DNA of 64,000 bases from Tetradesmus obliquus (taxonomy: Eukaryota; Chlorophyta; Chlorophyceae; Sphaeropleales; Scenedesmaceae). Location of the stretch: the NCBI GenBank assembly GCA_030272155.1, contig CP126205.1:3584501-3648500 (forward strand), in the 5' to 3' direction. A program made the position numbers and the translations under genes. Every line of letters starts with the position of its first letter. The stretch's first letter is position 1. Below are positions 54,302 through 64,000 of this stretch, in pieces. The notes beneath the pieces were generated by a model. That model was not told the origin of the DNA and searched no databases. It saw only the letters and a program-made list of their open reading frames with translations.

Positions 54302-56449
54302 GAGCATGCGGCACATGTATGGATGCACACGTCTGCAGTGTGTGGGGACGCGATGTGTGTTGTGCGTGGAAGGGCAGCATGTGTGTCTGCGGGATGTTGT
54401 GGAAATGGGTGTGTGGTGTTGGCAGGGAGGGGAGTCTCACAGTCTGATTGTGACGGAGTTGTTACACTGTTGTTACATAACAGTCACGGGCACGGTGTTG
54501 TATGTTCAGGCCATGGTGCTGGTGGGGTTCTGGGGGTGGCTGCTGCTGCTGCTGCTATGCTTGCCTGCGCCTGCAGCGCATGGCTTGGTACATATGGCTG
54601 TACAGCAAGCAGCACTCTCTGCACATTGTGTGAAACTGACAGGCCATGGTGTTGATGGCGTTGTTTTGGATTTTGTGCTGGTCGTGCAGAGGCACGTGTG
54701 CTGACATGACACTGTATGGCTGGCAGCTTTTGGTGTTTGTTGAACTCAGGCTTGGTGTGTGAGGCACCTTGCCAGGGGGCCTGCATGTTGAAACACGCAC
54801 ACTGTGCAGCACTGGACTAGAGCCTCTGAGCTTCAATTGTGGCAGTCTTTTCGATGTATCTATATGACTGCACATAGAGGTTTGCGCGCCGGAGCGATCA
54901 CAGCATGGGTTTTTTTTGCAGCGTCAGCGCCGTGCATGGGGCATGCAGCGCTTGATGCGGCAATAGGGATGAGGCGACGTGAAGCATTGCTGCAAGTGGC
55001 AGGAAGGAGTGGCCTTGCTATGCAGCGGCATTGCATTGCTTGCATAGCTGTAAGTGGCAAAAAGGAGCGCCCCTTGCATGTTCGGCTGGGACGCAATGCA
55101 GCAGCTAGCATCAGATGGCGTGTCACCTGTTCTTTTGTGTGTTTGTGGCGCGCAAGGTGCATTATGTCACATGCACTGGTCTACACAGCAGATGTGTCAA
55201 TGGATGTAGTAGGAGGAGGAATTCAATCGTGCATCCTTCTTATTTGCTGCTGGAGTCTGATTAGCCACGGCTGATTGGGCTGTCAGCATGCACTAGTCAC
55301 AACCAAACCCCACCTGTTACTTTTGATTTCAAACCGACACATGCCAGCCGGCTGCAGTGCTGTGCTGGTATGTCTTGTTTGGGTGTGAGAGCTGTGCTCA
55401 ATGCAATCACCTGCTATTGCAGATGGCAAAGCGGCCACATGCTTCAGCATGCACTTTATATGCTGTGGCATACACACAGTGGTTTTGCTGCATCAGCTGC
55501 TGCTGCCAGTATCTTGTGCTTGAGAGGAAACTGCTACTGCTGCATTGGAACACAACAGCGCTGCTGCTGTGCGGGCCTGCCAGCGCAGCAGCCGCTACAC
55601 TTCTTTGCCGTAGCATGTGCTGATTTGCAGTGCATTTTGTCTGGACCCAACCTGACTGTGCCAACCCAACAGATATGCCGGTTTGTCGATTTGACAGCTG
55701 AGAAGCTAATGTGTAGCCGCCTCAAAACCCTAAAGCCAAGTGACTCAACCTCTGTTGTTGCTGCTGTCATCGCTGCATTGTTTCTGCTTGTGCTCTGTGC
55801 ATCATCTTGAGCAGCTTGCATGCCATGCGCTGTTTGATGGGGCGGGGTTCAGCCTGTTGCGGAGTGAATGCATGGGCACTTCCAAGTGTGAGTGGCATGT
55901 CCTGCTGCTACAGAGAATAGCTCGCTGCTGGTCGCGCTGCTGCTGCAGCTGCAGCTGCTGCAAGTGCTTTGCATGTGGTTGAACGACCTTGCAGCGTCAC
56001 ATGGCACACCCATGTCATGCTGCACTGGCAAGACCTGGACATCTCCACAGAAGCTGGCTCCGAGCCAGTGGTGTGCTGTTGCGTTGAGGCTGCAGCGGAA
56101 TATGCTGTTGTGTCATGAAGTTGGGCACTGTGGATTGCGTGCTGCAGGCAGGCTGCAGCTGGCTCCTCCAGCAGCAAGCCAGACGTGGACATGTACACAT
56201 CCTCACAGAAACAGGCTGTTGATGTGCTTGTAGTCTACAGTTACAGCTACAGTCTACAGTTACAGCTACAGGTTACGAATTGCCGTGAGTTGGCAGGTAT
56301 GAAGAAGAGAAAGAGAGTATGTTGCCACGCTGTCAAGCGTGTGCAGGCGATGTGGCCGTCGAATGTCACAAGGTAACAAATCCAGTGCTACATGCTGATG
56401 TGTTGAGGCTGCAGCCGAATATGCTGTTGTGTCATGGAGTTACTGGGTA
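54302..56449. other. 3' flank of GDH and intergenic region
   Basis: This follows the GDH stop codon. It is G/T-rich just after the stop, with a TGTAA near 55049. The 55940-56200 and 56400-56560 parts share a segment (GAGGCTGCAGC, AATATGCTGTTGTGTCATG, GCAGGCAGGCTGCAGCTGGC), a diverged duplication. Open frames of 100-156 residues have no recognisable domain. No gene is supported. Confidence 0.4.
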
Positions 56450-56450
56450 G

Positions 56451-56482
56451 TCACTCACTCACTCACTCACTCACTCACTCAT
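56451..56482. repeat. CACT tetranucleotide repeat
   Basis: Seven to eight CACT/ACTC units lie inside the diverged duplication described for 54302-56449. Confidence 0.95.
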
Positions 56483-56705
56483 GGAGTTAGGCACTGTGGA
56501 ATGCGTGCTGCAGGCAGGCTGCAGCTGGCTCCTCCAGCAGCTGCAGCTTCAGCAGCAGCAGCTGTGTCTGTCAGCGTGATGGGCATTTAGGGAAGGACCC
56601 TCTGCGTCCTGGCAATGTAACGAACATGGTTCGTGGAGCTGCGTGGATTACTCTGCAGCAGGCGCTACCCGCGAGTACGGTGCCTCAACATCGTCATCAT
56701 CCTTA

Positions 56706-56887
56706 CTCTGGAATAGGGATAATCATCAAGCCATGCAAGGCGCCGCCACGCCGCACCGCGCTGCGCATACAGCGCGGCGCCACGCCGCGGCGCGCCGCGC
56801 CGCAGGGCCGAGGTCCAGGTCGCTGTCGCTAGGGCGCCCACTGCCCCTCCCCCCCTCTCCCTCTGCTCTGGAATAGGGATAATCAAA
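56706..56887. repeat. GC-rich block between 20-bp direct repeats
   Basis: CTCTGGAATAGGGATAATCA occurs at 56706-56725 and again at 56868-56887. Between them lie about 140 bases of very GC-rich, palindrome-rich sequence (GCGCGGCGCCACGCCGCGGC, CGCGCCGCGCCGCAGGGCC, then a C-rich run). The composition is unlike anything else in the window. It could be an organelle-derived insertion or a GC-cluster element; no coding content is seen. Confidence 0.75.
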
Positions 56888-57308
56888 TTACCAAACAAGC
56901 CATAGCAGCGATGCCATTGCGATCAGCCCCAGTGAACTTGGCGCTGCCAGGTTGGTGCCTGTCATGCTGCGTTAGCGCTGACCCAAAATCTTCAATTTCT
57001 CAAAGTGGTGATGACCACGCAACTAAAGAGCGCTACTGCAACATGAACGCTGGCCAGCTAGAAATTTGCACAGATATAACCATCAAAACAATCACTGGCT
57101 ACTAGCCTCTGTTTCTGTTGACCAGGTTTGCCTCCAGCGGCCTGTTGCCAGCAGCAATGTAGGTTCATCATCAATTCAAGTTGCATCCAATACATCAGTA
57201 GCCTCTGTTTCTATCCACTAGGTTTGCCTCCAGCGGCCGCTTGCCAGCAAGTGTACACTGAGCACCCCCTCTGCCAAGCATCGTACACACAACGATACAT
57301 TCATTACA
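56888..57308 (-). repeat. 3' flank of the GhrA-like gene with copies of its last exon end
   Basis: On the minus strand the end of the last exon (GCCGCTGGAGGCAAACCTGG...AACAGAGGCTACTGATG, that is [11 protein letters not shown]-stop) recurs at about 57186-57245. A shorter copy lies at 57106-57145. Both are downstream of the real stop, so they lie in the 3' UTR or beyond. The 56888-57100 part holds nothing recognisable. Confidence 0.85.
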
Positions 57309-57736
57309 TCAGTAGCCTCTGTTTCTGTCGACCAGGTTTGCCTCCAGCGGCCCCTTGCCAGCAGCCACGCTGTGGTAGTTGGCGGCAATCTGGTCGGCAG
57401 CAGTCTGTGTATGCGGCGCCATGCAGCAGCAGCAGCGTGCAGCAGCAGCAGCAGGCAGATGGTTCAACCCATGGTAAAGCAGACAGAACATGAAAATAGC
57501 TCCCAGCCCATTGTTTGCAGATGAACTGGTAGTACCAGGCATTGAGCGCAGCTTGAGGTGATGCGTTGTGGAAACTGCAGCAGCGCACCTCCATGGTTGT
57601 CATGCTGGCCACATGCGGCGTGATGCGCACGCGCGGGTGGCTCCACAGCCGCGAGGTGGGTGGCAGCGGCTCGTGGTCAAACACATCCAGCAGCGCAAAG
57701 TCAACCTGCAGCAGCAGCAGCAGCAGCAGCAGCGGC

Positions 57737-57773
<37 letters not shown>

Positions 57774-57854
57774 CCAGCGGTGTTTGTGGAGACAGCCGCG
57801 AGGTGGGTGGCAGCGGCTCGTGGTCAAACACATCCAGCAGCGCAAAGTCAACCT

Positions 57855-57893
<39 letters not shown>

Positions 57894-58831
57894 CCAGCGG
57901 TGTTTGTGGAGACAGCCGCGAGGTGGGTGGCAGCGGCTCGTGGTCAAACACATCCAGCAGCGCAAATTCAACCTGCAGCAGCAGCAGCAGCAGCAGCAGC
58001 AGCGCTGAGCCAGCAGGCACATATGTGTGCTATTATTGCGAATCGTGGCGTCAAGTTTCAAAAACACTGAGCCACACCTGGCCGCTGTCCAGTGCTCCCA
58101 GCAGGTCTGCCTCAAGCAGCTGCCTGCCCCTGCCTTTGTTGACCCACCACAACAACACCATCACACACTTTCTGACATGATACATTGCAGTCATCCTAGT
58201 GCGGCGCATACCGGCTGACATAGCGTCTACCTGTCTCATAGGCTGCCTTGCACTGCAAGGGTTGAAAGGTCTAAATCTGATCAGAACCGCACCTGGCCAC
58301 TGTCCAGTGCTCCCAGCAGGTCTGCCTCAATCAGCTGCGGGCTCCTGCCCTCGCAATGAAATAACAATACCCAAGACTGTGATGTGTTGCAAGGGTTCAA
58401 CGCTTTGTACTGCCTGACACAACCGCACCTGGCCGCTGTCCAGTGCGCCCAACAGGTCTGCCTCAACCAGCTGCCTGCCCCTGCCCCCGTTGATCACTGC
58501 AGAGCCGCAAAACAACAGCAATCATTGTCATATAATGCAAGGGTTTAGGTGCCCAAAGGCCTCAACCGCACCTGGCCGCTGTCCAGTGCTGCCAGCAGGT
58601 CAGCCTTCAGCAGCTGCTTGCCCCTGCCCCCATTAGCCACGCAGAGTCCAAGAACAACAGCAATTGATTTTGTGTAATGCAAGGGTTTGGGTGCCCACAG
58701 GCTTAAACCGCACCTGGCCGCTGTCCAGTGCGCCCAGCAGGTCTGCTTCTATCAGCTGCCTGCCCCTGCCCCCGTTGATCACCGCAGAGCCAGGGCGCAG
58801 CCAGGACAGCAGCTGTGCATTGATGATGCCT

Positions 58832-58862
<31 letters not shown>

Positions 58863-59152
58863 GAATTTCAAAGGTTGTGTGCCCAGCAAGTGATGCCTTT
58901 GCTTTACAAGCAGTAGCCTGGCAGCAACACCACATACAAACAGCATGGTTGCAGCCTGCCAGGTTCGAAGCCCCCACCTGTTGTTTCTGGCGTCAGTGGC
59001 AGCAGGCACACCACCACATCCTGAGCCCTTGCAAAGTCAACCAGAAAGTATGATTGCAGCCAGCCATGTTTGAAGACCCCAACCACCTGTTGTTTCTGGT
59101 GTTGGAGGCAGCAGGCACACCACCACATCCTGCGCCCTCACAAACGCCTCCA

Positions 59153-59185
<33 letters not shown>

Positions 59186-60513
59186 GCGCACACACAAACA
59201 GCAGTTGCAGCCAGCCAGGTTCGAAGCACCCACCTGTTGTTTCTGGCGTAAGCGGCAGCAGGCACACCAGCACGTCTTGCGCCCGCACAAACATCTCCAG
59301 CTGCTGCTGTCCCGCGTAGCAGCTGATGCCTGCTGCTGTGCATTCGCTGTGGCTGCTGCTGCTGCGGGACCAGCCGGACACTTGATAGCCCATTGCTAGC
59401 AGCTGCTTGGCGGTCGCCTGACCCATCACACCTACAGCACAGCATACATTTGGTTTTGGTTGTTTGCTTATAAGGTTGCTGGATATACATACTGGGAGTT
59501 CCTCTCCTTAATAGCCCATCGCTAGCAGCTGCTTGGCTGTGGCTTGACCCATCACACCTACAAAAACACAGCACAGCACAGCGCGGCACAGATCAGGTTG
59601 TTCACGTTTGGGACCATCCTGACACTTAATAGCCCATTGCTAGCAGCTGCTTGGCTGTGGCTTGACCCATCACACCTAAAAGTCACAACACCAGCACAGC
59701 ACGGCACAGATCAGGGTGTTCATGTTTGGAACCATCCTGACACTTGATAGCCCATTGCGAGCAGCTGCTTGGCTGTGGCTTGGCCCATTACACCTACAGC
59801 ACAGCATACATACGTTTTTTTTGCTCAATCTATGATTGCTGGGTATGCTGACATTCTTGATAGCAAGAGAGGTCTGTTACAGGGGTGGGCAAGCTATCGC
59901 CCTAGAGCGAGTCACTTGCCCCTCTTTCAGCTCACATATCATGAGAACCCGATAGCAAGCCACAAGATGCAACCAAAGTAAAACTGATAGCCCATCGCTA
60001 ACAGCTGCTTGGCTGTTGCTTAACCCATGACCCCTGCAGCATGGCGAAGCACAGCAAAGCGCAGCGCAGTACAGGCTTCCAGCTCAGGGACCAGGGATCG
60101 AATCCTTGCAAGAGCAATCTGTTGGGTCGCTGGTCCAAGCTATGCTTGGGTGCTTGATTACCACCTCTTCTAAAGTAGACAATGCATTATGATGCATTGT
60201 GGATGATGATGAACCATTATGATGCATTGTGGTTCTAATGTGTGACCTGCAACTATCTATACAGCACTGAAGGTTGGTTCCTTGTTGCCAAAAGCTGCTT
60301 GCCTGGAAATGCACCTCACCGAGGCCAGGGTGGCTCATAACGCCTGCAGCTAGCTGGCACTGTTGCTGACCGGGATCACATATTGTTACATGTATGTTAT
60401 AATTTTTGTTATGTAACATGTCATAACGCACCCAGGCCCATGACGCCCACCGCCACCTCAGCGTTGTCCCTGTTGGAGCCCCGTGCCTCAATGTCAACAG
60501 CCCACTGGCAACT

Positions 60514-60573
<60 letters not shown>

Positions 60574-61420
60574 TACGCTTCTGTGAGAGAGATGCAGCAG
60601 CATGCATGCTCCTCATACAGCGTAGCTTGGTTGCGTCATATATGCATGTGACATGCGCAACAAACGCAATATGCAGTCAGCCCTGATTTGAAGCAGGCAC
60701 GGCAACTGGATCTTTTATGTTATGTAACAATGTACAAGCGTTACTGGGGCTGGGGCTGCACCTGCGCTGCGCTGCCGCGTAGTCTCTTATGTTTCTTTTG
60801 TTAGCAATGTACAAGCGTTACTGGGGCTGCACCTGCACTGTGCTGCCGCATAGTCCTCCATCTTGCGCTGCCATCTGCCAACCAATCCATGTGATGCAGA
60901 TCGCAAACAGCCCACATGATAACACACGCATAGACACGCTGTGCTGTGATCTGCAGGCACAGTTGCACCTGCGCTGCACTGCCGCGTAGTCCTCCACCTT
61001 GCGCTACCAGCTGTTAACCAATCCATGAGATGCAGAACGCAAACAGCCCACATGATTTCACACGCATAGACACGCTGTGCTGTGATACGCAGGCACAACT
61101 TGTGGCTGTGGCTCATACCACCAAGATGGTGCCAGGACCCACATGTAACTATCCTCTCTCACTTTCACCTGCGCTGTGCTGCCGCGTAGTCCTCCATCTT
61201 GCGCTGCCAGCTGATGACGCCCCACACCACCCACGTGGCCATGCGCTGCGCCATGAGCGGGTCAACCTGAGCAGCAGCAGCAGACACAGGAGCAGCAGCA
61301 GCAGAAGCAGCAGCGAGTGCGATATGCCGTGACAGATATGTAACGGTTACAGCAGAGAGCGTATGCTGATTCCCCACACCCCCCACGTGACCATGCGCTG
61401 CGCCATTAGAGGGTCAACCT

Positions 61421-61456
<36 letters not shown>

Positions 61457-62154
61457 GTGAACGTATGTTTATATAAGTTATATATGTCACGAATTCCACA
61501 GTTTATGGTGACGCCCCACACCACCCAGGTGGCCATGCGCTGAGCCATGAGCGGGTCAACCTGAAAGGTGGCAGCAGCAGCAGCACCAGCAGCAGCAGCA
61601 GCAGCGAGTGAACGTATGTTTATACGAGTTATATATGTCACGATTAGCGCAGATTATGGTGACGCCCCACACCACCCAGGTGGCCATGCGCTGAGCCATG
61701 AGCGGGTCAACCTGAAAGGTGGCAGCAGCAGCAGCACCAGCAGCAGCAGCAGCAGCGAGTGAACGTATGTTTATACGAGTTATATATGTCACGATTAGCG
61801 CAGATTATGGTGACGCCCCACACCACCCAGGTGGCCATGCGCTGAGCCATGAGCAGGTCAACCTGAAAGGTGGCAGCAGCAGCAGCACCAGCAGCAGCAG
61901 CAGCAGCGAGTGAACGTATGTTTATACAAGTTATATATGTCACGATTAGTGCAGGTTACAATGGCGCCCCACACCACCCAGGTGGCCATGCGCTGAGCCA
62001 TCAGAGGGTCAACCTGAGCAGCAGCAGCAGCAGCAGCAGCAGCGGCAGCAGCAAGTGTCATGTGTTATAACAGGCGCGACAGTTGAACACACCCAGCTGA
62101 TGACGCCCCGCATCGCCCAGGTGGCCATGCGCTGAGTCATCAGAGGGTCAACCT

Positions 62155-62185
<31 letters not shown>

Positions 62186-62574
62186 TGTGACATGTTATGG
62201 CATAGATGTAAAGGTTATGAAAGAGAGACTGTGACGCCCCACACCACCCACGTGGCCATGCGCTGCGCCATGAGAGGGTCAACCTGAGCAGCAGCAGCAG
62301 CAGCGAGTGAACGTATGTTTACACAAGTTAGATACGTCATGAATACCGTAGATTACGATGGCGCCCAACACCACTCACGTGGCCATGCGCTGAGCCGTGA
62401 GAGGATCAACCTGAGCCAGCAGCAGCAGAGGCAGCAGCAGCAGCAGCAGCGCGTGAACTTATGTTTCAACAAGTTATACATGTCGTGATTACCGATTTAC
62501 AATGACGCCCCACACCACCCACGTGGCCATGCGCTGAGCCATGAGAGGGTCAACTTGAGCCAGCAGCAGCAGAG

Positions 62575-62619
<45 letters not shown>

Positions 62620-63956
62620 GCAGCGGCACATGTGGATTTAACAGTGCACATGAACTACAGCGGCTCCATCCATGTGCTCCGATGCATGTCGCAGCAGAAC
62701 CTCAGCCACAGAAAAACACTAGATTTGCTGTGGCTGCCGCCGCTGCTGCTGCTGCTGCTGGACTGTGACACAGCTTCTGTCACAGCCACCACTAGTCACT
62801 TGACTGCGGTAGCGGCACTGCGGCACTTACAATGCGTGTGATGGGCAGTGCTAGGGGCACCTGGCCAGGCGCCAGCAGGGAGTCAACGCCAACACTTATG
62901 TTCAGCCTGTGGTGCCGACGCGATGTTTCATATCCATGTTGGTCACAAGCCCAGGTGCAATCGTGCTGCTGCTGCTGCTCTAATATGCAGCTGCTTTCAC
63001 ACAACCACTGTCGAGTCACTCACGATGCGTGTGATGGGCAGTTCTTGGGGCACCTGGCCAGCCGCAAGCAGCGAGTCAACGCCAGCACCCAGCGACTGCA
63101 CCACACGCAGGTTGGGGCACTGCAGCAGCAGCAGCAGGGTGTGATGACCAAATATCACAAGAATATGTTGGGGGTTACTTGGGCAGGGGAGTTGCTTAAC
63201 CTGAAGCAGCTAGCGGCTGCACCACTCGCAGGTTGGGGCACTGCAGCGGCGGCAGGATTACAGAGGCGCAGGGTTGAGGGTGAAGGTATGCTAGGTGAGG
63301 GTATGCTGCTGTACGGCATTGACGCAAATCACTTGCTGAAAGAATTGCGTTACTCAATCTTATCACGGTTGGTTGCTGCACATGCAGCGCTGGTCAGGAG
63401 CACCAAACATTTACTGCAATACAGGCTGTATCTGTGCGGCTCACGCCTGCGCTGCCGCAGCCCTCTTTCTGTAGCTGCACATTTGCTGGTGCCTGCTGCA
63501 CATGGTGCATGCGAGGTGTGTGCTGCCCAACACGGCAGGTCCTGGTGCCACCAAATCCGTGCCAACTGAACACAAAGCTGCGGCTCGTCTCACTTTTGCC
63601 AGCAGTCCTGCTGGTGGGCTCCATACCGTTGCAAACGTCACCCTGCAGGTCACAACACGGAGCTTTCACAAAAAGCGCCGCCATTGGTCAGGCTGGTTGT
63701 TGGGTAGGCCAGCCGGACAGGCCAGCCTGCAGAACCACAGATACATAAGCCAACTGCCTCTTGTGCATTACGCAGCTGGGCATTGCTGAAGATAAGCATC
63801 GGTGAATTACACAGCAAGGGCAGCAAGGGGGCACAACCTAGTGTACATAATAGAGCAAGGCACAGTAATGCACGTCGCTGCAGTGGGGTGGCACTCACCG
63901 CTGCCAGTTCCCCACTGCTTGGTGATCAGCATGCATCACATACACAAAGTACGAAG
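57309..63956 (-). CDS. GhrA-like glyoxylate/hydroxypyruvate reductase, 5' end outside window
   Basis: This is an NAD(P)-dependent D-2-hydroxyacid dehydrogenase; close bacterial relatives (GhrA) reduce glyoxylate and hydroxypyruvate. Exons on the minus strand: 63956-63899 (tentative, phase 1 in), 63642-63594, 63119-63024, 61266-61169, 60511-60432, 59431-59234, 58829-58714, 57705-57589 and 57404-57309. All junctions close in phase. Visible blocks, in order, are [60 protein letters not shown], the Rossmann motif [49 protein letters not shown] with the substrate Arg, [20 protein letters not shown] with the catalytic Glu, ITPHVASMT with the catalytic His, and the family-typical end VDRNRGY. About 300 residues are present, so only a short N-terminus is missing. 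A photorespiratory role is an inference. Introns contain the largest exon-edge arrays in the window. Confidence 0.92.
57770..58005 (-). repeat. Two copies of GhrA-like exon 8 start
   Basis: Minus-strand copies of [20 protein letters not shown] behind CTGCAG acceptors start at 57855 and 57975 (the latter with VEF). Both continue into the same SPQTPLA plus (CTG)n tail. The real exon is 57705-57589. The two units are nearly identical over 120 bases, so this duplication is recent. Confidence 0.94.
58070..58640 (-). repeat. Four copies of GhrA-like exon 7 end
   Basis: The exon-7 end ([19 protein letters not shown], with GTGCGG donor) recurs after the real donor at about 58610-58570, 58490-58430, 58350-58300 and 58130-58080. 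The copies read [53 protein letters not shown] and [18 protein letters not shown]. Spacers share CCTTGCAAGGGTTT-type sequence. Confidence 0.93.
58970..59130 (-). repeat. Two copies of GhrA-like exon 6 end
   Basis: [18 protein letters not shown]-like segments with GTGGGGG(C/T) or GTGGTTGG donors lie at about 59030-58977 and 59150-59085. Both follow the real exon-6 donor at 59233. They share CAGCCTGCCAGGTT/CAGCCAGCCATGTT intron starts. Confidence 0.93.
59510..60040 (-). repeat. Four copies of GhrA-like exon 6 start
   Basis: The acceptor plus [15 protein letters not shown] segment recurs at about 59562-59512, 59680-59630, 59795-59750 and 60035-59985, upstream of the real exon at 59431. All diverge just after the CTATTAAG/CTATCAAG position. 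The spacing is 117-240 bases. Confidence 0.93.
60520..60570. repeat. (CAG) run before an acceptor
   Basis: About 18 CAG units on the plus strand form a (CTG)n tract leading into the exon-5 acceptor of the GhrA-like gene on the minus strand. Confidence 0.95.
60755..61020 (-). repeat. Three copies of GhrA-like exon 4 end
   Basis: [12 protein letters not shown](R/C)R with a GTGCA(G/A) donor recurs at about 60795-60760, 60885-60825 and 61015-60960, downstream of the real exon 4 (61266-61169). The copy at 60960 reads a stop (AGCTGGTAGCGC). Confidence 0.9.
61098..61165 (+). repeat. Dispersed interspersed repeat, partial copy 3
   Basis: TGTGGCTCATACCACCAAGA with TGGTGCCAGGACCCACATGT and AACTATCCTCTCTCAC matches the ends of the copies at 10887-11035 and 28270-28560. 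It lies in the intron just downstream of GhrA-like exon 4. Confidence 0.7.
61380..62600 (-). repeat. Nine tandem copies of GhrA-like exon 4 start
   Basis: The segment [17 protein letters not shown] with its CTCAG or TTCAG acceptor and a preceding (CTG)n run recurs nine times. The GGTCAACCTGA mark lies near 61411, 61553, 61704, 61855, 62008, 62146, 62278, 62405 and 62548, upstream of the real exon at 61266. The period is 127-153 bases. Three units at 61500-61950 are almost identical, including ACGTATGTTTATACGAGTTA spacer; outer units are more diverged. Confidence 0.95.
62780..62900 (-). repeat. Copy of GhrA-like exon 3 end
   Basis: [20 protein letters not shown] with a GTAAGTG donor lies at 62893-62832 (minus), downstream of the real exon 3 (63119-63024, [20 protein letters not shown]). 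Confidence 0.9.
63205..63255 (-). repeat. Copy of GhrA-like exon 3 start
   Basis: [14 protein letters not shown]-stop, behind a CTGCAG acceptor, lies about 120 bases upstream (gene direction) of the real exon 3 at 63119. Confidence 0.9.
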
Positions 63957-64000
63957 CTGCAACACATACACAAAGTAAGAAGTCACAACTAATAACTGCC

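Noticed and set aside
54804-55274. 156-codon plus-strand ORF after GDH
   Set aside because: It has no domain, biased low-information composition and lies in the GDH 3' flank.
56714-56726. TAGGGATAA as a possible homing-endonuclease site
   Set aside because: Only the first nine bases of the I-SceI site match, and no endonuclease gene is nearby.
60075-60125. tRNA gene around GGGATCGAATCC
   Set aside because: No paired acceptor or anticodon arms were found; at most a B-box relic.
61380-62600. Regularly spaced direct repeats resembling a CRISPR array
   Set aside because: The units encode the start of a neighbouring exon, the spacers are themselves repeated and contain CAG runs, and the context is a eukaryotic intron.

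Overview
The window looks like nuclear DNA from a chlorophyte green alga, most plausibly a CAG/CTG-rich sphaeroplealean such as the Scenedesmaceae; the lineage is an inference. Pointers are intron-rich genes with GT-AG introns, many ending in (CTG)n-CAG, plant-type TTTAGGG-like motifs inside introns, a plastid-type NADP-glutamate dehydrogenase, a plant-type organellar oligopeptidase, and several MYND-finger genes. There is no operon structure, no rRNA gene and no convincing tRNA gene.

Layout. 1-3506 (+) is the 3' part of a MYND-finger gene broken by frame changes. 3982-7856 (+) is an eight-exon gene for a Cys-rich secreted protein. 10134-13554 (-) encodes a secreted Gly/Tyr/His-rich repeat protein whose exon phases allow two mutually exclusive internal exon sets. 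16029-16826 (-) encodes a small membrane or secreted protein followed by diverged copies of its own 3' end. 17341-18965 is unresolved. 19321-20020 (+) is a small three-exon gene. 23195-27116 (-) is an intact MYND-finger gene, and 27909-32304 (-) is its tandem, frameshifted pseudogene copy. 33506-34790 (+) is a tentative small secreted-protein gene. 35324-45267 (+) is a 17-exon M3 oligopeptidase with HEFGH. 46944-54301 (+) is a 12-exon NADP-glutamate dehydrogenase. 57309-63956 (-) is a GhrA-like 2-hydroxyacid dehydrogenase whose 5' end lies beyond the window.

Exon models were built by hand by requiring consistent reading phase across every GT-AG junction. The oligopeptidase, GDH, GhrA-like, intact MYND, Cys-rich, Gly-rich and 130-aa gene models all close in phase without internal stops.

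The outstanding feature is the intron content. Introns of the oligopeptidase, GDH and GhrA-like genes, and the DNA just past two stop codons, are full of tandem, decaying copies of the neighbouring exon edge with its splice site, up to ten copies for one exon. A retroelement 3' fragment has landed inside one such fossil exon. The conserved parts of the three enzymes suggest normal plastid, mitochondrial or photorespiratory housekeeping roles; nothing ties the genes into one pathway.
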